NCBI RefSeq assembly: GCF_001649575.2
Contig: NC_051434.1
Coordinates: forward strand, 16,983,492-17,047,491
DNA from: Kryptolebias marmoratus
Lineage: Eukaryota; Chordata; Actinopteri; Cyprinodontiformes; Rivulidae
Direction: 5' to 3'
DNA: 64,000 nucleotides
The notes under the pieces are model-generated. The model searched no databases and was not told where the DNA came from. It saw nothing but the letters and a program-made list of their open reading frames with translations. The translations under genes were made by a program, and so were the position numbers. Below are positions 1 to 9,600 of this stretch, piece after piece. Each line of letters opens with the position of its first letter. The stretch's first letter is position 1.

Positions 1-365
1 TGTTTTTCTTTCTATAGAAACTCCACCTGGACCTGTCCTTCTGTGTTTGTCTGCGTCTCCTTCCTGTCCTCTCTAACCCCAGCCGGTCGAAGCAGACGGC
101 CGCTCGTCCTGAGCTTGGTTCTGGTTCTGGTTCTGCTGGAGGTTTCTTCCTGTTAAAAGCCAGTTTTTTTCTTTCCACTGTCACCAATGTGCTGCTCAGG
201 ATGTGAGGCTGAGACAAAGTGAAGATTCAACACAACCTGCTGACTTCCTTAGATAGAAAACTTTTATTAATTGGCTTTTATAATGTCTGTGAATGTTTCT
301 GTACAAAGACCTGAGAGGACTTCTGTTGTGACTTGGTGCTGTATAAATAAACTGAACTGAAGCTC
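1..365 (+). mobile_element. LINE 3' untranslated tail (L2/Maui-like)
   Basis: Contains the phrase typical of fish LINE 3' ends: a gccggtcgaagcagacggcc box, then ggttctgctggaggtttctt, cctgttaaaagccag, a T-rich stretch and caccaatgtgctgctc. The end gtgctgtataaataaactga at about 335-360 is the classic tail motif. No coding part is left in the window; the element may extend past the left edge. Family assignment is from memory of consensus tails. Confidence 0.6.
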
Positions 366-504
366 GGGGCACATTTTCCTAACTGTATAACAACAAGAGC
401 TAAAGTCGAGCTTCTTGAAGGACTGCACAAATTAACCCCATCTTAAGCTGAGAAGGATGGTTTATAGCTGGTTTGGTCAAACCTTTAAAATGACGGTAAG
501 CATG

Positions 505-710
505 ATCTCAAGAGATGTGTTGGAACATGCTGAGGATGACTCTCAGCTACTACCAGACCAAGTTTTAGCTCAACACCTGTAAAACCTGTTGGTTATTGCC
601 GATCGTGAACCGGGTTGAATCGAAAAGTTAATGGGTCGTGCGCCCAACGATGACTCCCTGAGAGTATCACTGTCCGTCCAACTGGCTTCACAAGATATTT
701 CGCAATGCGC
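505..710 (-). repeat. Dispersed intronic repeat family, decayed copy
   Basis: Carries the family landmark gatgactctcagctactacc and the complement of the distal end (cacaagatatttcgc), with the middle shortened. The best complete copies are at 16905-17165 and 29135-29395. Confidence 0.5.
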
Positions 711-1499
711 AAAATGAAAAGTTCATAGGAAAGGCCCCCTTCCTGTTCCACTTCCAAGCTGTTCGGTTAGAAAGTTAGTTCGACGCTTTTGTCCTGAGCT
801 CAAATCTCTCGTTTCGCTTTTTCTAAAACAAAGAAACAGAACTCTCGGATGAGCTAAGATGAACATTCGCCAAGAAAAAAGAGGAAACAAAAAAAAAACC
901 CAGATGGTTCCTCTACTTCTTGGGAAAAAGAGGAAGCGCCGCTCATCTTTCGCGGAGACTTCCAAACAATCCTTTGGGCGGTGTTTTTTCCAAGAAAAAA
1001 ACAACCCCCGTTTGATTGCAGCCACCGTGTAATGAACTCTCTCGCAGGCGAACAGAGGGCGTCTTTCAGCAATAATACGCCTCGTTAACAACGGCGCCCG
1101 TGAGAAACTTTGGCAGCGCCAACGACGGGCTTCGATTAGGCGCTCGCTCAGCGGCGACCGCAGTCGCTCACGCTGGGAAGGCGGTGAGCGTTAAACAGAT
1201 TTACGAACTCATCAGAACTGATCTTTTGTTCCCTCCTTCTGCTCATAATTAAGCCGACATCTGGGTCAAGACAGAGCCAAGGTTATTGATAACCCCCCCC
1301 TGGTAATTAAGAGTGACCCAGTTACTGAGAGATAATACTCCCATGAGGAGGAGGGAAGGAGGCAACGGGCTCTTTAGGGAGAAACCTCTTATTGATTGGC
1401 CGTGGTTCTCACGAGACGGGTCGGGCACCTGTGTCGGCGTGGAAATATGACCCGTCGCCCCCGCTAGAGCTGCGGCAGTTACGGCAGGCCATTTGAACA

Positions 1500-3100
1500 T
1501 AAATTCGGTTTTGTCTGACTATCTGTGATTACATTTGAGAAATCTAGAAATGCATTTTGACTAGACAAAAAAAACAATTTGGACTATCCACATCTGTGTT
1601 TACATTATGACTAGTAAGAATAATAACTCAAGATATCCTCAGCTACATTTTGACTAGTCAAACTTCCTTTCAAGATATCTCAAAAGACATCACCGGATTC
1701 GTCATTTGACGGGTCACAGGTCCGTAATTACAATTCAAGACATCTCAAGCGTAATTATGACTAGTCAGAATTACAATTTTAGATATCTGAATTAAGAGAT
1801 AAGCCGTGTAAGCTGTCCAAACTGTTGCCTGTGGCTGCAATGGCGCTGGCCGTTTTGGACAAAATTTTAAGAAAATGCCGCAATACAATATATAAGAGCT
1901 CGAAAAATCGTGTGCTTGAAGAGTGCTTAAGAAATCTGCAAAGACTCTCTGATTTACTTAGAATTTGAGCTGGACTGACCTGACCTTGCAGATCACCAAA
2001 TAGCAAGTAAGGCTGATAAAACTTAAAATAGAAAAGCTGTGCAATTAAAGATATCTCTAATTCATTTGGAGATATCTTAAAAGGAATTTTGACGAGTCAA
2101 AGTTAGAATTCAAGATATCGCTAATTTAGTTTTGCCTGGTCATCGTTTGCTTTTAAGATATCTATAATTGAATTTTCACTCCTCCAAACTGACAAGAACG
2201 CAGGGTAATATGTCCAGAGAGCGAGACCAAAACCAGACACGGAGACAACAGCTGAAGGTAAGGGTGTTTATTTACAAGGTGGTGACTATGTACAGTGCGT
2301 GCGTCGTAGTTGGATCTGGAAGGCAAGAGGAACAGGGTGAGTCTCGGGTACCAATCCTGCAATCAGCTGAGCACTGCACGAACGACTTAATTGTTTGTTC
2401 TTTGGTCTTACAGATCCAGGAGGTGTCCAGCGGCGAGGAGGAGGAAAAGGAGGCGTTCAGGTGATCCAGGAGTCGACAAGCCAGTAATCCCGTCCAGGTG
2501 AGTATCCAAGTGTCCAAGGTAAGTATCCGTGAGTCCACAGCTCCATGGCGTGGCAAGGTATCTATAAACAAGGTGCATAGAAAACGTAGTCAATAATTTG
2601 TCAAGACTTGGTTAGAAACGGTGGCTGCGAATCTAACCCAGGAGGTTCGATGCTCCAGCGAAGGTCTGGTCTCAACTGGAGGCTTAAGTACTGGCAGTCC
2701 TCATTAACCCGAATCTGGATCACCTGTGAAAGTAAGAAAACTGGAGGAGCCGCCCCAAGGCGGGGCTAAAACTCCAGATCCCTACACAAACTACATTTCT
2801 CCTATCTAAAAATACATTTAAGATATCTTGAATGATGATGTCATTCAAGATATCTTCAATTAGAATTATGACTAGTCAAAATAAAAAACGAGATATCTTG
2901 AATTTACTTTATGATGAGTCATAATTTATTTGTAGATATCTGTAATATTAGTTTAAGATAGTCAGTAATTCATTGTAGGTATCTTGAACTGAAGTCAATG
3001 GTAAATCTGATGTCTTTTCAACGAGTCAGAATCTAATTACAGATATCCTAAATCACTAATACGTCTAGCCATAAACCAATTTCAGATATCTGGGCCATAA
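1500..3100. repeat. Array of alternating palindromes (TGACTAGTCA and AAGATATCTT)
   Basis: Two self-complementary words alternate with AT-rich spacers. Exact AGATATCT occurs at 1673, 1791, 2049, 2070, 2156, 2821, 2848, 2891, 2934 and 3084; exact TGACTAGTCA at 1651, 1758 and 2869; there are many one-base variants. The array is interrupted by unrelated DNA at about 1800-2040 and by a solo LTR at 2190-2786. It resembles no element I can name. Confidence 0.7.
2190..2786 (-). mobile_element. Solo LTR inserted in the palindrome array
   Basis: A 597-bp segment beginning TG and ending CA on both strands (minus-strand start TGTAGGGATC, end TTCTTGTCA), flanked by a perfect 5-bp direct repeat CAAAC at 2185-2189 and 2787-2791. 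A possible AATAAA signal lies near 2270 on the minus strand. No internal retroviral-type coding region is present, as expected for a solo LTR. Superfamily unassigned (Gypsy-like is plausible). Confidence 0.65.
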
Positions 3101-3536
3101 GGGCGGTAAAACCGAATTAATGTTAAAAAGGCTTGCCATACAGCGGTAATCGTTTCCTTCTCATTCAGCTACAAAACAACTAATATTTATTTAGGCGACT
3201 GCACCGTGAAGCTGGGACACTGCAGAGTGCGTGTTTCCTGGCGAAGAGAACATTGTGGCTCCTGTAAATAAAGGCAATAAAAAGGAGAACCAGAGTGTTT
3301 TATATTTATAGCTCTATGAAACCGAGATATTTCATGCTTTGGTCTTGTCAGCTTTATTACTGCTGGCTGTTGAAAGGCAGGAGATCATGTTGTTTTTGTT
3401 GTTTTTTTTTTCCACCACGTCTTTGTTTTAATTTAGCTTAAACTATGTATGTCTTGAAACTGGAGGCACTTTGATGAAACTCTGAACAAAACGAAGCATC
3501 GAGGGTAAAATCTGCGACCGGTTAACGTTTTAAAAG

Positions 3537-3780
3537 TTAGCCCTGAATCGAGACGGCCGCCAGAGCGAAGGGACCTCAGCGTACGCAGTCAGTTTCGCAG
3601 CTACTGGAGCTAACGCGTGGCGCGGTGGTCCTTTTCCAAAGTTCGCCATCAACCATCGGAGTTGACTATGTCTGCCTGTTAGCAAAATACGCCACGAACC
3701 AGCGGACAGGTTCCGACGAGACTTTCGAAACCTAACCACTGAACATGCGGGCGCCGGATTTCTGCATGTGAGAAAAAACA
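3537..3780. repeat. Rearranged fragments of the dispersed repeat family
   Basis: The distal block (gtcagtttcgcagctactgg, gtggcgcggtggt) comes before the proximal block (ctgttagcaaaatacgccac, gaaccagcggacagg), the reverse of the order in intact copies, so this is either two fragments or a rearranged tandem pair. Confidence 0.4.
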
Positions 3781-4324
3781 AAACAAAAGCAGGCATACCC
3801 TCCTGACTACCAAGAAAAAAATATTATCCAATCACAAAATATTCTTTTTTTGAATTCCCCAGTCTTTGTAAGGCAGTTGGCCCCACCCCCTTCACATGTG
3901 GTCTCATTGAAACGCCCTAAATGTCCTCTGTAGACGGCAAAAGGAGTTATTTCAGCAGCAAGCAGTGGGAGGGAGATATTCAGGTTTACAAATGTCATAA
4001 AACGATGCGGCGCAGTTTTAAAGCTTAAAATAAGACTTTGTTTCTCAGCGTCTGACTGGCTAGCTACTACGTGGATGAGGTGGACTGAACCGACTCAAAG
4101 CTGAGGGAGGAGGGTGTCGAAGGGATTGAAATTTGTGTTTTTTTAGTTTGTAACCAAGAGATTACAACTCGATTTCATAAACACCACGTGCCTTTGTCTT
4201 ATTGGTTGTTAAGTCAAAGAAAAGGACAAGTTTGCACCCCCCGCTTTAGAAAATGTATCATTCCCTGCTCCATCTGCTCCACTGAGCGGCCACCCGGGAT
4301 CCGAGGAGGCTGAGTGACCTGTGG

Positions 4325-4460
4325 AGTCAAGCCGATTCAAGATGGCCACCGCATCCGACTGACCTTCGCACAAAACACGAAATCTGTCGGTTTTACAGAT
4401 GCTGAGCTAATATTTGGCGCGGTGGAAGCCGAGATTCGTTCACAGCACATCCTTCGAGCG
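4325..4460 (+). repeat. Dispersed repeat family, 3' half
   Basis: Starts at gtcaagccgattcaagatgg (YY1-like core at 4339-4347) and continues through the tctgtcggttttacagatgc and gctaatatttggcgcggtgg blocks of the family. The 5' half is missing. Confidence 0.5.
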
Positions 4461-4508
4461 CCAACAGCTCGCATCAAATATGGCGTCTGACCAAGCGCGG
4501 TGTTACGC

Positions 4509-4925
4509 CGCGTTCAATTCGTACTGGAAAGTCGGAATTTCTCAGTTTGGAGTCGAAAAAGTTCCAAATCTGAAAGTCGGGCGATTTCCCGACCGGCCGA
4601 GTCCGATAAAGCTGAATCACACATACCTGAAGTAATCCATATTTTATTTTCCCTTTCATCAGTTTGTACCTTAGTAATCCTGTCGCACACACGGCACTTT
4701 CCAACCACTGCTAGTGGCGTTAGCGGCCATTTTGCTTGAACGTTCAGAATGCTAGAAAATGCTGAAGATCCTTGGCTTGTTTTGCTAAAAGTAGCTGCCT
4801 GGTTTACTGAGCTCAACCAGCAGCAAACCCTTCTGGTTTCCCACGTCCCAACTGGAACATGGATCAATCAGGCCTGACGTCCTTCCCAGAGCCAAGTTCC
4901 GACCTCCGAGGGTAAATGGAACGCG
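4509..4925. mobile_element. Short non-autonomous DNA element with degenerate inverted ends
   Basis: The left end CGCGTTCAATTCGTACTGGA and the complement of the right end CGCGTTCCATTTACCCTCGG start alike, and both soon read TCGGAA. The 417-bp interior has no transposase. No clear target duplication. Probably a miniature inverted-repeat element; superfamily not assigned. Confidence 0.45.
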
Positions 4926-5557
4926 CCATTATTTTCAAGGTTTGACCAAAATGGCTGCAACTTTTCGCCACAAGATGTGACACAGCTAATCACATCACAT
5001 GGAGTAGGTGGTTTATTTTCTTTTAAAGAATGGTAGTTTCATTTAAACGTTAAACTGAGCAGACAAAGGCTGGTGTTGCTGCAGCTGCTGGAAGCTAAAC
5101 AAACAGAAAAGTGCTGAAAGTAAAGCATGACGATTTCAAAGGCTCCAAACTGAATCTTCATTAACCCATGACTTCTAAAATCAATAGACGAGTCAGCTAA
5201 TTCAGCTCTAATCTCTGATGTGTGTGGCTGGTTTTATCTTTTCTTTTGCAACAGTTTTCAAAAAAAAAACCCCAAAAACCCCCGAAAGCAGGACTCACGG
5301 TGGCGACCGATTAACTAACGAAAGGTTGCCGCTCCGTCTTGTGATGGTCCAGAAAGCCCGCGACGTACCCCGAGGGGAAATCTGCCTCGAGTCTTGTGAG
5401 CCCTCCTCAGTCAGCGGTTTCCACAGACGCAGGAGACCAAATGTGGAGGTTGGCAGAGAAATGTATGAAATCATTTATTCATGAGTCAACAGCTCGGAGC
5501 TCCAAATGCAGAGTTTCTGAATGAATTTCGATAAGGGGAGGGGGGGGGGGGGGGGGG

Positions 5558-5638
5558 NNNNNNNNNNNNNNNNNNNNNNNNNNNNNNNNNNNNNNNNNNN
5601 NNNNNNNNNNNNNNNNNNNNNNNNNNNNNNNNNNNNNN
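5558..5638. other. Assembly gap (81 N)
   Basis: Gap follows a G homopolymer of more than 15 bases at 5536-5557, a typical sequencing stop. It is too short to hide the next adcy2 exon, which is about 135 bp in relatives. Confidence 0.95.
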
Positions 5639-6478
5639 GCTCTTTCAGCGCTACATGGAGAGGGTATTTATCACATATACAGCACCGGAAAACCTCTGAG
5701 TCGGTTCAGGCGCAAAGGGGTTAAAATGTCTGGTAGGTAAAATTAGTTCAGGCAAACATGGAAGCATGTGCTTCCAGATTTACCACATAAACGATAGGCT
5801 TATAGAAAAAGACGGTCGAGTGACTTTTTGACGATCCTGAAGCAGGTAAAAGATCTCAAACTGTGTTGACTGAGCAGCAGAAGGAGGCGACTCTTTAAAA
5901 GCATGAAACTAAAGCTGAAGTACTGCTGTTTTTAATCCAGATCATTGTTATTTCTGTTTTATCCAAGTTACCGTACTAAAGTCGAAGCACTTTGAGCTCC
6001 TAAAAAATGGGATTTTTTTCCCCCCAATGTTTGGATTGGTTTTCAGACTTTGTAGGGAAATTTAAAAAGCTTCCTAAATCAAACACCATCCCCCAACAGT
6101 CAGCAGCAAGGGGCCAATACACTTTCGTTCAGGGTTCACAAACAGCTGGGAAGTTTTTCCATACTGGACTCGTTTTCAGACGGCAGCGGTTCAGCCCTGA
6201 TCAAACTAGCCGTTAGCTCGTCGGTCTGGTCAGAATCGGACTCCGTTTCCCCCGAACTGAGGTCCCTGAACGAGCTACCTGCGACAGGTAAGATGTTAAC
6301 TGTTCGTGACCTTTCCACAGAACAGGGGTGTCGTGCACAGACTGATTACGATCGTGGCTTCATCATCATCATAATTCGCTAAAAACTAATTTGGTTTTAC
6401 TCTCATGATGATTCTCAGTAACCCACTTGGATGAGGTGTTCCCAAACTTTTACAAGCCACTGTGGAATGTGAATTAGC

Positions 6479-6481
<3 letters not shown>

Positions 6482-6513
<32 letters not shown>
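6482..6513. repeat. (GT)16 microsatellite downstream of adcy2 exon 15
   Basis: Perfect dinucleotide run. In the adcy2 transcript it reads (CA)16, beginning 36 bases after the exon 15 donor. Confidence 0.95.
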
Positions 6514-6516
<3 letters not shown>

Positions 6517-6549
6517 GCGGTATTCATTGATAAATTCATGCAAACCCAC

Positions 6550-6634
6550 CAGAATGTGACCGGCGAAGCAGAGCAGCAGGATCAAAGCCAATAACAGGAA
6601 CGTCAGGCCAAAAGAGATTCCCAGCACAGCGGTT
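6550..6634 (-). CDS. adcy2: adcy2 coding exon 15: membrane segment 8 (last exon in window)
   Basis: 85 bp: completes Lys641, then 28 codons [28 protein letters not shown] (642-669). Acceptor tttcag preceded directly by a (TG)n tract in the transcript; donor GTGGGT followed 36 bases later by a (CA)16 tract. Because 85 is not a multiple of three, skipping this exon would break the frame. Phase 0 at the end; the next exon is not in the window. Confidence 0.93.
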
Positions 6635-9600
6635 CTGAAACACACACACACACACGCACACCATAGTGCCAACCAGGGTCACATACAGGTAATAAGATTC
6701 TGCTGTTCTATTTCAGACCTGCGGTTCATTTACACAAGTGCAGCAGCACAGTGGATTGTACAGAGGCTCCGAAATGAAAGCTGAGGTAATATGTCATATC
6801 GTTTTCTCAGGATGACCACATCATGGTGGATTTAAGTACGTCTGCCATAAAACAGATGATGTAATTTCCAAAAGTGCAGAGCAATGTGACGACGAACGGC
6901 GTGAGAGAGAGAAAGAGGGAGAGAGGGGGAAAATTAGAAAATCAATGGCCTCTCAGATGCTGAATTACACCTCTGGCTTGGAGAAGCAGTGAATTAGCGC
7001 GGCGGCGCGTTCCTCTCCTAAAGCGCCGCCGCGCTTTGATTCACCTGATCTACGATCACGAGCGGACGCGGCGCCCTTTCATCTCCATCGGCTTGTTAAC
7101 ACTCGCCCTGTCTGCTCCCCTCTCTCTCTCGCGCGCTTCGGCGAGGTCCCGTTGATGAGAAATCGGCGTGGAAACAGGCGTGAGAGAGGTGCCGACTTAC
7201 TTGGGCAAGACGAGGACCTGCACTACAAATATCCCACAGAATATGAGGCAGGCACAGGTGACGTAGTACTTGAAGGCAGGCAGGGTGGTGGATCTGTACT
7301 GTTGAGAGGAGACAGGTAAGGGTTAAAAAGTAACATACAGACATTACAACATACACTTTATTGCCAAAAGTATTCATCCTAAACCTTGAGTTCAGGCGTT
7401 CCAATCCTTTCCAGGTGTATAAAATCAAGCACCAAGGCATGCAGATTGCTTCTACAACCATTTGTGAAAGAATGGGTCGCTCTCAGGAGCTCAGTGAATT
7501 CCAGCGTGGTACCATGATAGGATGCTACCTGTGCAATAAGTTCCTCACTGCTAAATATTCCATAGTCAGCTGATAGTGGGATTAGAACAAAGTGGAAGTG
7601 ATCGGGAACAACAGGAACCCGACCATGAAGTGGTGGGACATGTAAAACCACAGAGTGGCTCAGAGGATGCTGAGGCTCATAGAGCACAGAGATCACCAAC
7701 GTTCTGCAGAGTCAACAGCTGCAGACCTCCAGACTTCACGTGGCCTTCGGATGAAGTCAGGAACAGAGCAGAGAGCTTCATGGAATGGGTTTCCATGGCC
7801 GAGCGGCTGCATCCAAGCAAAGCATCAGATGCAGTAGAGTAAAGCTCGCCGCCACTGGAGCTATGGAGACGTGTCCTCTGAAGGACAAGTCTGAGTTTGG
7901 CTGCTGCCAGGAGAACAGTTCTTGTCTGACTGCATGGAGCCAAGTGTAAAGTCTGGTGGAGGGAGGATCATGGTGTGGGCTTGTTTTTCAGGAGTTCTTA
8001 GTTCCAGTAAGAGAACTCTTAATGCTTCAGCAAACCAAAACATTTTGGACAATTTCATGCTCCCAACTTTGTGGGAACAGTTTGGGGACGGCCCCTTCCT
8101 GTTCCAACATGACTGAGAACCAGGGCACAAAGCAAGGTCCATAAAGACATGGAGGAGGGAGTTTGGTGAGGAAGAACTTGACTTGTCTGCACAGAGTCCT
8201 GACCTCAACCTGATAGAACATCTTTAGGATGAATTAGAGCAGAGACTGAGAGCCAGGCCTTCTGTCCAACATCAGTGTCTGACCTCATGAATGAACTCCT
8301 GGAAGAATGATAAAACTTCCCATAAACCCTCCTAAACCTGTGGAAAGCCTTCCTAGAAGAGTTGAAGCTGTTAGAGTTACAAACGGTGGGTTAACGTCAT
8401 AATAAACTCTCTGGATTAAGCATGGGATGTCACTCAAGTTCATATGAGTGTGAAGGGAGACGAGCGAATACTTTTGGCAATATAGTGTATTAGTCCAACT
8501 TAACCCAGTGTGTCTAGCAAGTCTTTATATTAACTGCATGTTTGCATATTATAGAATAAAGGAGACAAAGCCAAAGAATGCAGAAACAGCAATAAGAACA
8601 CAAAGTTACAGTGCGAGACATAAAGTTGAGCATCTTCTTGCTAATTCTCCAGCACTGATTCATCACATTGATTCGTTTCCTGGCTGCCGTTTTGTGCGTG
8701 GTCGCCTACCTCCTTCTCCAGAGCTTTGTTGTGAAAGAACAATGAGATCCTCTGGATGTCCTCGGATTTCATCCACTGTCTGGAGACACAAGAGAAGCAG
8801 ACAGTAAGAGAAGACCGGAAGTCATTTCTCTTATTGCAGGCCTTGGAGGCGTAGGTGGTACTGCCTTCACCTTTTTTCCTCTCTTTTTTTTTTTTTCTCT
8901 TGGGAGAAGCTAACATGAAGGTCGTTTTGAGTACTTTGACAAGTTACAGAGCTGTAAGAGGCAGCCACGGAATACTGTGTGCGAATAGTTGATTGTGAAA
9001 GATACTGAAATCGGGGTCGGCGTGTTCAGGTTCGGAAACGGTCGAAGCGGCACACCATCCAGAGATCAGCCGCACCATTTTGACCTGCCTGATTCATCCA
9101 ACTACCTAAAACAACCCGGACCCTCTTTAGCGGCACGTCGGCGGGAGATCCTTTGGTTTGTTTTTGTGGATTTCGAGCTGGGGGCCTTTCTAAACCAGAC
9201 GCCATGGCTCAAGGTTTGTTTTGTCTTTTAAAAACAACTTAGGTCATGGTTGCTTTTTGGACTGTGGTGGAACTCGTTGTGCTGATGGAAGGTGTGGCTG
9301 CTTCGCCATGCTGTTCAGGTGGGTGGTAGATGTTTAGGTGACGTCCTTATTGTTCGGTTGGTTGGTTGGTGCACAAAGCGAGGAGTCACTGACGTTCATA
9401 ACGTACAAATCAGATGTGAAGACTTTTATCTGTACGTCCTAAATTGAACCCTACATGTACTAAGTTAGGATTCCTTCACACTGGAGAACGTGGACGGGCT
9501 TTGTAAAGTCTAGGCCTGGTCTTCTGGTGAGTATTAATATTCAAAGTTTTCCTGTGACCTGGTTTCAGTGAAAGGCCTGGCTAACAGCAAGTGTAGCTAA

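Noticed and set aside
1500..3100. CRISPR-like array
   Set aside because: Repeats are short palindromic words with irregular spacing in a vertebrate intron; spacers are themselves related and there is no associated gene.
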